Positions 39,914 through 48,806 of a stretch of DNA of 64,000 nucleotides are shown piece after piece (the first letter of the stretch is position 1; every line of letters begins with the position of its first letter). Source of the DNA: Actinomycetospora lemnae (GTDB lineage Bacteria; Actinomycetota; Actinomycetes; Mycobacteriales; Pseudonocardiaceae); the NCBI RefSeq assembly GCF_028737315.1, contig NZ_JAQZAO010000002.1, forward strand, positions 124,001 to 188,000, given 5' to 3'. Made by a program: the position numbers and the translations under genes. The notes below the pieces were generated by a model, which was given only the letters and a program-made list of their open reading frames with translations, searched no databases and was not told where the DNA came from.

Positions 39914-40855
39914 GTGGAGCGGGACACCGTCAGGCCCGTGCGCTCCCGTCGTCTCCGCTCCTCGCCGTGGTGGTGGCTGCTGCTCGCCGCGCTGCCCTGG
40001 GCGTGGTTTCCGGTGCGCGACGGGCTGGGCCTCGTCGGCGACACCCTCGCGATCGTGCTGCCCCTGGTCGTCGGCCTCGCGGTCGTGGCGTCGGTCGCGC
40101 TCGGGCGGTGGTGGGGCGTCGTCACCGCGGTCTCGCTGCTGGTGGCGGGCACGGTGGCGGTGGTCGGGCCGTGGACCCCCGACGACGCCGGACCGGTGGC
40201 GCCCGGCCGGGGCGTCACCGTCGCGAGCGCCAACGTCACGGGTCTGACCTCGACGGTCACGCCGCTGCGCGCGGCGGACGCCGAGGTGCTCGTGGTCGTC
40301 GAGAACTCGCCGCGCATCGACGCCGGCCTCGGAGCCGCCTACCCGTTCCGCGTCTTCGTCGACGGCACCCCGTCGGTGGGGGTGTACAGCCGGGTCCCCG
40401 TGCGGCTGCTGGAGGCCCAGGGCCCCGACTTCCCGGGGCTGCGCGCGGCGGTCGAGGGCCGGTCGCCGTTCGTGCTCTACGCGATGCACGTGCCCCGGCC
40501 CTGGTGGACGGGCAGCGGCAGCTACCAGGCCACGCCCGCCGAGCACCACCGTCTCGTCGAGGCCGCCGTCGCGCGCGTCGACCGCGAGCCCGGACCGGTG
40601 GTCGTCGCCGGCGACCTCAACTCGACCGACCGGGCCCGCGACTACCGCCTGCTCGTCGACCAGGGCCTCACCGACGCGATGCGGTCGGGGTGGGCCGGAC
40701 CGACGTCGGTGACGCAGTGGCGCCTGTTCCTGCTGCGCATCGACCACCTGCTCGCCGGGCCCGGCTGGTGCGGCGACGACGCGCGGCGCTTCCCGCTGCC
40801 CGGCTCCGACCACGACGGCATCGCGGCCACCGTCGGGCCCTGCGCGAGCCGCTAG
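39914..40855 (+). CDS. Membrane-anchored endonuclease/exonuclease/phosphatase (EEP) family protein
   Basis: 313 residues. Three membrane helices (about 15-95) precede a DNase I-like EEP domain with VASANV, the Glu of VVVENS, AGDLNSTD (catalytic Asp-Asn) and the terminal SDHDGI (Asp-His). Similar proteins in actinobacteria are called endonuclease/exonuclease/phosphatase; lipid phosphodiesterase or nuclease activity at the outer face of the membrane is possible. The stop overlaps the convergent MOSC stop in CTAG. Confidence 0.83.
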   Translation: MERDTVRPVRSRRLRSSPWWWLLLAALPWAWFPVRDGLGLVGDTLAIVLPLVVGLAVVASVALGRWWGVVTAVSLLVAGTVAVVGPWTPDDAGPVAPGRGVTVASANVTGLTSTVTPLRAADAEVLVVVENSPRIDAGLGAAYPFRVFVDGTPSVGVYSRVPVRLLEAQGPDFPGLRAAVEGRSPFVLYAMHVPRPWWTGSGSYQATPAEHHRLVEAAVARVDREPGPVVVAGDLNSTDRARDYRLLVDQGLTDAMRSGWAGPTSVTQWRLFLLRIDHLLAGPGWCGDDARRFPLPGSDHDGIAATVGPCASR

Positions 40856-41301
40856 GCGGCCGGGACCTCGACCTCGTCGCCGACGGTGATCGTGCCCGAG
40901 GTGAGCACGCGGCAGATGGAGCCGCCGCGGTCGTGCAGCGCGGCGCGGGCGCCCGGGCCGATCTCGGTGTCCATCACCCGGCACGGCGCCGCGCGGCGGA
41001 CGACCTCGAGCACCACGTCGCCCTCCTCGCCCCTGACGACCAGCCGCGCGCCCGGCGTCGTCGGCACCGCGCCGTGGTCGAGGGTGAGGGTGCGCCGGGT
41101 CAGCTCCTCGGGCACGGACGCGCCGAACGCCGCGGTCGCGGCCGCGAGCTCGTCGCGGCTCTGCACCGAGACGTGCCGGTGCCGCGTGCCGTGGTGCCGG
41201 TCGCCGACGAGGCCCCGGCCCGCCTCGGCCTCCACGCTCGCCACCGGCACCATGGGCGCCTTCCGCTCGGGCGCGACGTACAGCGCGGCCACCCGGCTCA
41301 C
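40852..41301 (-). CDS. MOSC domain protein
   Basis: 149 residues. The MOSC domain (as in molybdenum cofactor sulfurase C-termini, YiiM and mARC) is seen from RGLVGDRHHG to the conserved cysteine in AAPCRVMD and GGSICRV. Family members bind molybdenum cofactor or transfer sulfur. Stand-alone forms such as this are thought to act in detoxification. The GTG start at 41301 is best supported. Confidence 0.86.
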   Translation of the reverse strand: MSRVAALYVAPERKAPMVPVASVEAEAGRGLVGDRHHGTRHRHVSVQSRDELAAATAAFGASVPEELTRRTLTLDHGAVPTTPGARLVVRGEEGDVVLEVVRRAAPCRVMDTEIGPGARAALHDRGGSICRVLTSGTITVGDEVEVPAA

Positions 41302-41397
41302 GGTCTGCCTCCCCTCGACGGTCCACCGGTGTCAGCTCGCGACGCCCGCCGGGCATTCCGGTTTCCCACGACCGGTCCGGCGGGAAGCACCCGTCCC

Positions 41398-42945
41398 ATG
41401 GCCCGATCGGACGTGGTCGCCCGACCGACCCTGCCCGCCGCCGCCGACACCTACCGGCAGGCCGGGCACTGGCGGGACCGCACCCACCTCGACGACCTGC
41501 GCGACGAGCTCGCCCGCGACCCCGACCGCACGATCCTCGTCGACCGGTCCCGCGGCGGCCGTCGCGTGCTGTCGGTCCGCGACCTCGCCGAGGGCGTCGA
41601 GCGCCTCGCCGCCGCCCTGCACCGCCACGTCGCACCCGGCGATCGCCTGGCCTACCGGCTGTCGAACCGCTGGGAGACCGTGGCGCTGTTCCACGCCTGC
41701 GCGCGCCTCGGGGCCGTCGCCGTGCCGCTGCCCGCCTCGCTCGGGCCGTCGCAGGTCGAGCAGCGGATCGCGGCCACCGACGCGGTGCTCGTCGCCGACG
41801 ACGACGGCGCCGGCCTGCTCGACCTCGACGACCTGCCCGCCGGCGACCCACCGCCCCGCGGCCGGGAGATCGGGCCCGACGACGTGGCCCTGGTGCTGTT
41901 CACCTCGGGCACCACCGGCACCGCGAAGGCCGTCCTGCACACCGCGAACACCCTGCACGCGAGCACCCGCGGCACGCTCGGCGCGCTGGTGTGCGAGGAC
42001 CCCGGCCCCGACCCGCGCGTCATGACCCCCTCGGTGGCGACGCACGCGATCGGGGTCATGACCAGCGTGCTCAGCCCCCTGCTGCACGCCCACTGCGCGG
42101 TGCTCGACGACGACGGCTCGCCGCAGGCGGTCCTGCGCGCGGTGCACGAGGAGCAGGTCACGCACCTGCTCGTCGGCCCCAGCGGCTACGACGCCCTGCT
42201 CGACGCCCTCGGGCCCGACGGCGCCGTCGACGCGCCGGCGAGCCTGCGGATGATCGCGCTCGGCGGCGCCCCGCTGTCCCGGGCGGTCCTGCGCAAGGCC
42301 GACCGGCTGCCCGCGGTGCTGCGCATCCACTGGGGCATGACCGAGGTGCCCGGCGGCGGCGTCTCGCGCGGGCAGGAGGTGCCGGGCACGTCCTGGCACA
42401 CCATGGGCCACGCCGTTCCCGGCCTCGAGCGCGAGCTGCGCACCGTCCCCGGCGGGGACGAGGGGCTCGGGGAGGTCGCCGTCCGCGGGCCGCAGGTGAC
42501 GATCGGACTCCTCGACTCGAGCGACGGACGCCAGGTCTGGTCCCCGCTCGACGACGACGGCTGGTACGCCACCGGGGACATCGCCGAGCGCGACGCCACC
42601 GGCGAGCTGGAGTTCGTCGACCGCGACTCCGACGAGATCAAGGGCTCCAGCGGGATGATCATCCCGGGCGCCGAGGTCGAGGACCTCATCGCCACCCACC
42701 CCGACGTCGCCGAGGTCGTGCTCGTCGCCTACCACCCCGGCGACCAGGCCGAGGCGCCGGCCGCGGTCGTCGTCCCCGTCGACGGGCGCGACCCGACCCT
42801 CGACGGGCTCCGCGCTCACCTGCTCGACCAGGGCACGACCGAGTGGTACCTGCCCGAGCGCCTCGAGATCGTCGAGGCGCTGCCCCGCGACGTCGGCGGG
42901 AAGGTCGACAAGAAGGCCCTGCGGGCCCGGATCGACGGGGACTGA
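41398..42945 (+). CDS. AMP-forming acyl-CoA synthetase / ligase (ANL family)
   Basis: 515 residues, a complete ANL enzyme. The P-loop is LFTSGTTGTAK, A5 HWGMTE, A7 WYATGD, the hinge EFVDRDSDEIK and the A10 lysine PRDVGGKVDKKALR. It activates a carboxylic acid as its adenylate, then usually forms a CoA or carrier thioester; some relatives are annotated cyclohexanecarboxylate-CoA ligase. It carries no carrier domain. It lies about 2 kb from the NRPS-like cluster, with unrelated genes between, so participation in that pathway is possible but not shown. Confidence 0.87.
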   Translation: MARSDVVARPTLPAAADTYRQAGHWRDRTHLDDLRDELARDPDRTILVDRSRGGRRVLSVRDLAEGVERLAAALHRHVAPGDRLAYRLSNRWETVALFHACARLGAVAVPLPASLGPSQVEQRIAATDAVLVADDDGAGLLDLDDLPAGDPPPRGREIGPDDVALVLFTSGTTGTAKAVLHTANTLHASTRGTLGALVCEDPGPDPRVMTPSVATHAIGVMTSVLSPLLHAHCAVLDDDGSPQAVLRAVHEEQVTHLLVGPSGYDALLDALGPDGAVDAPASLRMIALGGAPLSRAVLRKADRLPAVLRIHWGMTEVPGGGVSRGQEVPGTSWHTMGHAVPGLERELRTVPGGDEGLGEVAVRGPQVTIGLLDSSDGRQVWSPLDDDGWYATGDIAERDATGELEFVDRDSDEIKGSSGMIIPGAEVEDLIATHPDVAEVVLVAYHPGDQAEAPAAVVVPVDGRDPTLDGLRAHLLDQGTTEWYLPERLEIVEALPRDVGGKVDKKALRARIDGD

Positions 42946-42952
42946 CCCGCCG

Positions 42953-43996
42953 TCAGCCCTTCTCCACCAGCGGCGCGACCTCGGTGCCCAGCAGCTCGAT
43001 GGAGTGCAACAGGTCCGCGTGGCGCAGGCGCGGGTTGGTCATCTGCAGGTTGATCCGCTCGACGCCGCCGAGCTGCTCGGAGACCCGCAGGACCTTGTCC
43101 GCCACAGTCTTCGGGTCCCCGACGAAGAACGCCCCGTCCGGCCCGCGCATGGCGTCGAACGCGCGACGGGTCGGCGGCATCCCGCCCCGCTCGGCCGCCA
43201 CCGTCGTGAACATCTCCTCCCACCCCGGGTAGAAGGCGTTGGTCGCCTTCGCGACGTCGTCGCCGACGAACCCGAAGCAGTGCAGGCCCACGCGCAGCGC
43301 CTCCGGCGGGTGCCCCGCGTGCTCGCCCGCGCGCCGGTAGAGGTCGACGAGCGGCGCGAACTGCCGCGGCTCGCCCCCGATGATCGCGACCATGAGCGGC
43401 AGCCCGAGCAGGCCGGCGCGGGCGAACGACTCGGGCGTGCCACCGACGCCGACCCAGATCGGCAGGCGCTCCTGCGACGGCCGCGGGTAGACGGGCTGGT
43501 TGCTCAGTGCCGGGCGGTGCTTGCCGGACCACGTCACCGTCGGCGACTCGTTGATCTTGAGCAGCAGGTCGAGCTTCTCGGTGAAGAGGTCGTCGTAGTC
43601 CTCGAACGCCAGCCCGAACAGCGGGAACGCCTCGACGAACGACCCGCGCCCGACGACCAGGTCGACCCGGCCGCGCGAGATGAGGTCGATCGTCGCGAAC
43701 TCCTGGAACACCCGCACCGGGTCGGCCGCCGAGAGCACGGTGACCGCGCTGCGCAGGCGGATGTTCTCGGTGCGCGCAGCGGCCGCGGCGAGGATCACCG
43801 GCGGCGCGGCGTCGAAGTACTCGCTGCGGTGGTGCTCGCCGATGCCGTAGGAGTGGAGGCCCACCCGGTCGGCGAGCGCGATCTCGTCGAGGAGGTGCTC
43901 GAAGCGCTCCTCGGGGCCGACGACCCGCTCGGTGTCGGGGTCGGTGACCCGGGCGACGAAGCTGTCGACGCCGAGGAGGACGGGGGCGTCGCTCAC
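42953..43996 (-). CDS. LLM-class flavin-dependent oxidoreductase
   Basis: 347 residues, luciferase-like (bacterial luciferase/alkanal monooxygenase) TIM barrel. Conserved parts include GIGEHHRSEYFDAAP near residue 50, the FATIDLISRGRVDLVVGRGS block and WVGVGGTPESFARAG. It belongs to the F420- or FMN-linked group; the cofactor cannot be decided from the sequence. The GTG start overlaps the htpG stop (GTGA), so it is translated after HtpG. Confidence 0.88.
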   Translation of the reverse strand: MSDAPVLLGVDSFVARVTDPDTERVVGPEERFEHLLDEIALADRVGLHSYGIGEHHRSEYFDAAPPVILAAAAARTENIRLRSAVTVLSAADPVRVFQEFATIDLISRGRVDLVVGRGSFVEAFPLFGLAFEDYDDLFTEKLDLLLKINESPTVTWSGKHRPALSNQPVYPRPSQERLPIWVGVGGTPESFARAGLLGLPLMVAIIGGEPRQFAPLVDLYRRAGEHAGHPPEALRVGLHCFGFVGDDVAKATNAFYPGWEEMFTTVAAERGGMPPTRRAFDAMRGPDGAFFVGDPKTVADKVLRVSEQLGGVERINLQMTNPRLRHADLLHSIELLGTEVAPLVEKG

Positions 43997-45834
43997 AGCG
44001 TCTTCTGCAGACGCTCGGCCAGGGTGTTGACGAACGCCGTCGGCTCCTTGAGGTCGCCGCCCTCGGCCAGCAGCGCCATGCCGTAGAGCAGGCGCGCGAC
44101 GTCCGGGTCGGCCTCGCCGGCGCCCTGCTTGTCGCGCAGGCCGCTGACCAGCGCGTGCTTCGGGTTGAGCTCGAGGGTCCGCTTGGTCACCGGCGGCTCC
44201 TGGCCCATCGCCCGGTACATCTTCTCGAGCATCGGCGAGAGGTCGCCGGGGTCGCCGACGAGGCAGGCCGGCGAGCTCGTCAGCCGCGACGACAGGCGGA
44301 CCTCCTTGACGTCGTCGGCGAGCTCGGTGCCCATCCAGCTCAGGAGGTCGTCGAAGCCCTCCGGGACGTCCTCGTCGCCGAGGTCGACGTCGCCCTTGGC
44401 GATCGAGGCCATCGGGGTGCCGTCGAACTCGCTGACGGTGTCGGTCCAGACCTCGTCGACCTGGTCGGTGAGCAGGAGGACCTCGTAGCCCTTGGCCCGG
44501 AACGCCTCGATGTGCGGGGAGTTCTCGATGCTGCTGCGGCTGGCGCCGGTGAGGTAGTAGATCGCCTCCTGGCCCTCGGGCATCCGCTCCTTGTACGCCG
44601 TGAGGGTGGTGTCCTCGTCGGCGGAGTGGGTCGAGGGGAACGAGCTGGCGGCGAGGATCGCCTCCCGGTTGTCCGGGTCGGTGATCAGGCCCTCCTTGAA
44701 CGCCCGGCCCAGCTCGCCCCAGAAGGTGCGGTACTTCTCCGGCTCGTTCTCCTGCAGGGCCTTGACGGTCTGGAGCACCTTGCGGACCAGCCGCTTGCGG
44801 ATGGCCTGGATCTGGCGGTCCTGCTGGAGGATCTCGCGCGAGACGTTGAGCGAGAGGTCCGCGGCGTCGACGACGCCCTTGACGAAGCGCAGGTACTCGG
44901 GGACGAGCGCCTCGCAGTCGTCCATGACGAACACGCGCTTGACGTAGAGCTGCACCCCGCGCCGGGCCTCGCGCATGAACAGGTCCATCGGCGCATGGCT
45001 CGGGAGGAACAGCAGGCCCTGGTACTCGAACGTGCCCTCGCCGGAGAGCCGCATCGTCTCCAGCGGCTCCTGCCAGTCGTGGCTGACGTGGCGGTAGAAC
45101 TCGGTGAGCTCCTCGTCGGTCACCTCCGAGGGCGGCCGCGCCCAGAGGGCCTTGCGCGAGTTGACGGGATCGGTGTCGCCCTCGTCCTCGCCGCTGAGCA
45201 GGCGGATCGGCCAGGTGATGAAGTCCGAGTAGCGCTTGACGATGCGCCGGACGACGTCGGGCTTCGCGTAGTCGTGGAGGCTGTCCTCCGCGTCCTCGGC
45301 CTTGAGGTGCAGCGTGATCGCGGTGCCCTGCGGGGCGTCCGCGACGGGCTCGAGGGTGTAGGTGCCCTCGCCGGTCGACTCCCAGTGCACGCCCTCGGCG
45401 GCGCCGGCCTTGCGCGTCACCATCTCGACGCGGTCGGCGACCATGAAGCTCGAGTAGAAGCCGATGCCGAACTGGCCGATGAGGTCCTCGGCCTGCGCCT
45501 CCTGCGACTCGCGCATCTGGCGCAGCATCTCGGCGGTGCCCGACTTCGCGATGGTGCCGATGAGCTCGACGACCTCGTCGCGCGTCATGCCGATGCCGTT
45601 GTCGCGGACGGTCAGCGTGCGGGCCTCGGCGTCCTGCTCCAGCTCGATGCGCAGGTCGGACGTGTCGACCTCGAGGTCCTTGTCGCGGTAGGACTCGAGC
45701 CGCAGCTTGTCCAGCGCGTCCGAGGCGTTCGAGATCAGCTCCCGCAGGAAGACGTCCTTGTCGGAGTAGATCGAGTGGATCATCAGCTGGAGCAGCTGAC
45801 GGGCCTCGGCCTGGAACTCGATCGTCTCGCTCAT
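43993..45834 (-). CDS. htpG: Molecular chaperone HtpG (Hsp90)
   Basis: 613 residues. The N-terminal GHKL ATPase domain has the Glu of LISNASDAL, RDNGIGM and GQFGIGFYS. The middle domain holds the catalytic Arg loop (LNVSREILQ), and the C-terminal domain is shorter but complete, ending in FVNTLAERL. It folds and remodels client proteins in the cytoplasm. ATG 45834 follows GGGAGAGG; a TATCCT hexamer about 45 bp upstream could be its promoter. No CIRCE or HAIR element is seen. Confidence 0.97.
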   Translation of the reverse strand: MSETIEFQAEARQLLQLMIHSIYSDKDVFLRELISNASDALDKLRLESYRDKDLEVDTSDLRIELEQDAEARTLTVRDNGIGMTRDEVVELIGTIAKSGTAEMLRQMRESQEAQAEDLIGQFGIGFYSSFMVADRVEMVTRKAGAAEGVHWESTGEGTYTLEPVADAPQGTAITLHLKAEDAEDSLHDYAKPDVVRRIVKRYSDFITWPIRLLSGEDEGDTDPVNSRKALWARPPSEVTDEELTEFYRHVSHDWQEPLETMRLSGEGTFEYQGLLFLPSHAPMDLFMREARRGVQLYVKRVFVMDDCEALVPEYLRFVKGVVDAADLSLNVSREILQQDRQIQAIRKRLVRKVLQTVKALQENEPEKYRTFWGELGRAFKEGLITDPDNREAILAASSFPSTHSADEDTTLTAYKERMPEGQEAIYYLTGASRSSIENSPHIEAFRAKGYEVLLLTDQVDEVWTDTVSEFDGTPMASIAKGDVDLGDEDVPEGFDDLLSWMGTELADDVKEVRLSSRLTSSPACLVGDPGDLSPMLEKMYRAMGQEPPVTKRTLELNPKHALVSGLRDKQGAGEADPDVARLLYGMALLAEGGDLKEPTAFVNTLAERLQKTL

Positions 45835-46102
45835 GCGTCCTCTCCCGCGGTGGTCGTGGCGTGCACCGTCGAGGATATCCGCCGGCCGCAGTGGGCCGGG
45901 TGGCCCAGCCACCCGCGGGGTCACGCCGCGAGCTCGCTCGGGAGGGCGCGGAGGTGCAGGACAGTCCTGCGCGGCCACCGACAGCGCCTCGCGATCGCGG
46001 CGGTCCGGTCGGGAGTGCAGGGACGGCGTCAGGCACCGCTCATCTGCGGCGAGATCGCCCCAGGTGCTCCACGCACCCGCTGCGCGCTGCGTCGAAGCCC
46101 GT

Positions 46103-46752
46103 GTGCACACCGAGAACGACCTCGCCGCCCTCCTGCGCCGACAGGACGGCGTGATCTCCCGTGCGCAGGCCCTGGCCTGCGGTCTGACCCGCGGAGCGAT
46201 CGACCACCGCCTCGCCCACGGACTGTGGACGCTGCGGTGGCCTCGCGTCTACCTGTCGACGGCCCACCAGCTCGGCCCGCGGGGACGGGTGCGAGCGGCG
46301 TCGCTGTGGCTCGGTCCCTCGGCGACGCTGATCGGTGCCGGCGCGGCCTGGTGGTGGCGGCTCCTCGACGAATCCCCGGACGTCCTGCGCTTCGCCGTGC
46401 CCCCGACGCGGAGGGTGCGATCGCGCGGCGACGTGAAGGTCGTGCGTCGGACGGTGGAGGTGTGCGCCACGGTGCAGGGCGTGCGGGTGGTGCCGAAGGC
46501 CGGCGCGGTGGTCGACGCCGCCGCCGAGCTGGGCCTGCACCACGGTGCCGAGCTCATGGACCGCGCGTGCTCGTCGAGGTCGACGGCTGGGCGTACCACC
46601 GCGAGCTACCGGCCTTCCGCCGCGATCACGCACGCCAGAACGCCCTCGTCCTCGCCGGCTGGACGGTGCTGCGCGTCGACTGGCACGCCCTCGACGCCGA
46701 CCCGGCCGCCGTCCTCGCGACGATCACGGCCGCGACCGCCACCGCCGCATGA
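46103..46752 (+). pseudogene. AbiEi/DUF559-type protein, disrupted by an internal deletion and frameshift
   Basis: The first 153 codons encode an N-terminal AbiEi-like antitoxin/helix-turn-helix domain (LLRRQDGVISRAQALACGL, YLSTAHQLGP) and a second domain ending ...GAELMDRA. At about 46562 the frame shifts: the other frame continues as VLVEVDGWAYHRE ... ALVLAGWTVLRVDW, the C-terminal half of a DUF559 restriction-endonuclease-like domain. The helical region normally between them (about 90-100 residues) is missing. In family members the two parts are joined, so this is a remnant. GTG start. Confidence 0.75.
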
Positions 46753-46780
46753 TCCGCCCCGCTGCTCCATCGACCCGCTC

Positions 46781-47206
46781 TCACCGGGTCCGCGGAGCAC
46801 CCGCAACGATCACGGGTCCCCGGGTCGCTCGAGTCACCGGCCGCGCCCGCACCGCCCAGCACGCCAGCCCCACCGCGGCGCCGACGATCGCCACGCCCAG
46901 CGGGACGTGCACGGCCAGCACGCCGGTGGCGCCCAGCGCGACCTGCGCCGTCTCGACCACCACCAGGCCCACCGACACCGCGACCGGCCAGGCCGGCAGG
47001 CGTCCGGGGCGCCAGGCGAGCACCGCGAACGGGACCTGCACGAACGCCACGAGCAGCAGGACGCCGCCGACCGCCTGGTGCACGGCCAGCCCGAGCGTCG
47101 AGGCCTGGAGGATCGCGCCGGCCGCGACCGGCTGGGCGAGGGCCATCGCCGCGTGCAGCACCACGACCACCCGGAACAGCGTCCGGACGACGCCGCCCTC
47201 ACCCAT
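46781..47206 (-). CDS. Small four-helix membrane protein, unknown
   Basis: 141 residues with four predicted membrane helices (LFRVVVVLHAAMAL, LAVHQAVGGVLLLVAFVQ, WPVAVSVGLVVVETAQVAL, VHVPLGVAIVGAAVGLACW). Histidines in helices 1, 2 and 4 could hold haem or metal. It starts inside the end of the multicopper oxidase gene (8-bp overlap), so it may work with that enzyme. No family is recognised. Confidence 0.7.
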   Translation of the reverse strand: MGEGGVVRTLFRVVVVLHAAMALAQPVAAGAILQASTLGLAVHQAVGGVLLLVAFVQVPFAVLAWRPGRLPAWPVAVSVGLVVVETAQVALGATGVLAVHVPLGVAIVGAAVGLACWAVRARPVTRATRGPVIVAGAPRTR

Positions 47207-48665
47207 GGTCGTGCCCCGCGGCGATCGTCGTCGCCGGCCGCTGACCGGGCCCGACGACGAGGAACTGCAACATCATGCCGTCGTCCTCGTGGCGCAGCAG
47301 GTGGCAGTGGAGCATGTAGGGCACCTCCGGGTCGGCGTACGGGCCCACGCGCACCAGCGCCCGCACCGTGGTCCCCGGCGCGACGGCGACCGTGTCCTTC
47401 CACGCCCGCGCGGCGGCCGGGACGTCGAGCACCTGCAGGCGGGCGTCGTGGACGTGGATGTTGTGCGGCAGCGTGTGCCGGTTGGTGAACTCCCAGGTCT
47501 CGGTCGCGCCGACCGGCACCACCTCGTCGACGCGGGTCGGGTCCATCGCGAGGCCGTTGATCCGGTTGTTCGCCAGGACGAAGCGCCGCACCGTCGAGCC
47601 CTCGGTCAGCGGGGCCTCCCGCGACAGCACGGCGGGCACCGGGGGCGAGGCCTCCAGCCGATCGGCGGGGCGGAGCTCGAGGAGGTCGAGGCTGTCCGCG
47701 CCGCCCGCAGCCGCGGCGACGCCGTTGACCGCCCCCAGGTCGTCGGGCAGGGAGCGCAGCACCATGCGCCGGCCGGGCGCGCACTCGACGACGATCTCCG
47801 CGCGCTCCCCCGGCGTCAGCAGGACGTCGTCCACCACCCGCGGGGCCGGCAGCAGGCCGCCATCGACGCCGACGAGGGAGACCGGGGCGCCGACCGACAG
47901 GCGGTAGCTCCGCGCCGGCGACGCGTTGAGCACCCGCAGGCGCACCCGGCTGGTGCGCACGTCGAGGTAGGGCGCCACCGTGCCGTTGGCCAGCACCGTG
48001 TCGCCGAGCAGGCCGACGGCGTTGCGGTGCTGCTCGTCGAACGCGCCGTCCGGGGCGAGGCCGCGGTCGGTGAGGACCACCGGGACGTCGTCGACGCCGT
48101 AGCGGTCGGGCAGGTCAACGGGGACGTCGTCGTCGACGAGGAAGAGGCCGGACAGGCCGCGGTGGACGTGGCGCTCGGTCGCCCCGTGCGGGTGCGGGTG
48201 GTACCAGAGCGTCGCGGCGGGCTGCTCGACGCGCCACGACGCCTCCCACGTCTCGCCGGGCGCGATCGGCTGGTGCGGGCCGCCGTCCATCCGTGCCGGC
48301 AGGGTCATGCCGTGCCAGTGGGTGGTCGTGGTCTCGGGCAGACGGTTGGTGACCCGCACGACGACCTCCTCCCCGCGCCGCGCCCGGAGCGTCGGCCCGC
48401 CGAAGGGCATGCCGCCGTAGCCCCAGGTCGGGGTGGCGAGGCCGTCGAGGAACGCGGACGTGCCGGGCGCGGCGGTCAGCCCGAACACCCGCCGGCCGCC
48501 GGCGTCGACGGACGACGGCGCGAGCGGCGGGATCGCGAGCGGGCGCGCGGCCGGCCGGGGCCGGACCGGCGGCGCGCCGGTGGAGCAGCCGGACGCGGCG
48601 AGCCCGGCCGCGACACCGGCCGCGAGCGTGGCGCCGAGGAAGGAGCGCCGGGACAGGGGGGACAC
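47199..48665 (-). CDS. Multicopper oxidase, Tat-exported
   Basis: 488 residues. The twin-arginine signal SRRSFLGATLAAG with a following AASGC may make it a lipoprotein. The copper ligands are clear: HWHG and HPHPHG in the first cupredoxin domain, HNIHVHD and HCHLLRHEDDGM in the last, giving T1, T2 and T3 sites; Met is the axial T1 ligand. This is the CueO/laccase/bilirubin-oxidase type. It probably oxidises Cu(I), a phenol or another small substrate outside the membrane. GTG start. Confidence 0.9.
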   Translation of the reverse strand: MSPLSRRSFLGATLAAGVAAGLAASGCSTGAPPVRPRPAARPLAIPPLAPSSVDAGGRRVFGLTAAPGTSAFLDGLATPTWGYGGMPFGGPTLRARRGEEVVVRVTNRLPETTTTHWHGMTLPARMDGGPHQPIAPGETWEASWRVEQPAATLWYHPHPHGATERHVHRGLSGLFLVDDDVPVDLPDRYGVDDVPVVLTDRGLAPDGAFDEQHRNAVGLLGDTVLANGTVAPYLDVRTSRVRLRVLNASPARSYRLSVGAPVSLVGVDGGLLPAPRVVDDVLLTPGERAEIVVECAPGRRMVLRSLPDDLGAVNGVAAAAGGADSLDLLELRPADRLEASPPVPAVLSREAPLTEGSTVRRFVLANNRINGLAMDPTRVDEVVPVGATETWEFTNRHTLPHNIHVHDARLQVLDVPAAARAWKDTVAVAPGTTVRALVRVGPYADPEVPYMLHCHLLRHEDDGMMLQFLVVGPGQRPATTIAAGHDHG

Positions 48666-48781
48666 GGCGAGCAGCGTCGCCGCGGGCGTGGTGCCGGGGC
48701 GTCGGCGCGACGACGTGTCCGCGGCGTACGCGCGGGGGCGTAGCGACCCCGAGGTGCGCCTCCGGCACTCGTGAGCAGAAG

Positions 48782-48799
48782 GGAGTGCTCCAGCACTCC
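48782..48799. promoter_or_regulatory. 18-bp palindrome upstream of the multicopper oxidase gene
   Basis: GGAGTGCT-CC-AGCACTCC, perfect 8-base arms, in the 140 bp between the response regulator stop and the oxidase start. A further GCACTC half site lies about 18 bp to the left. It looks like an operator for a dimeric repressor. The half sites resemble HrcA's, but the orientation and spacing are wrong for CIRCE. Confidence 0.45.
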
Positions 48800-48806
48800 G
48801 AAGCGC

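Noticed and set aside
48782-48799. CIRCE (HrcA) operator
   Set aside because: The half sites face the wrong way with a two-base centre; CIRCE needs a nine-base spacer, and no chaperone gene is adjacent.
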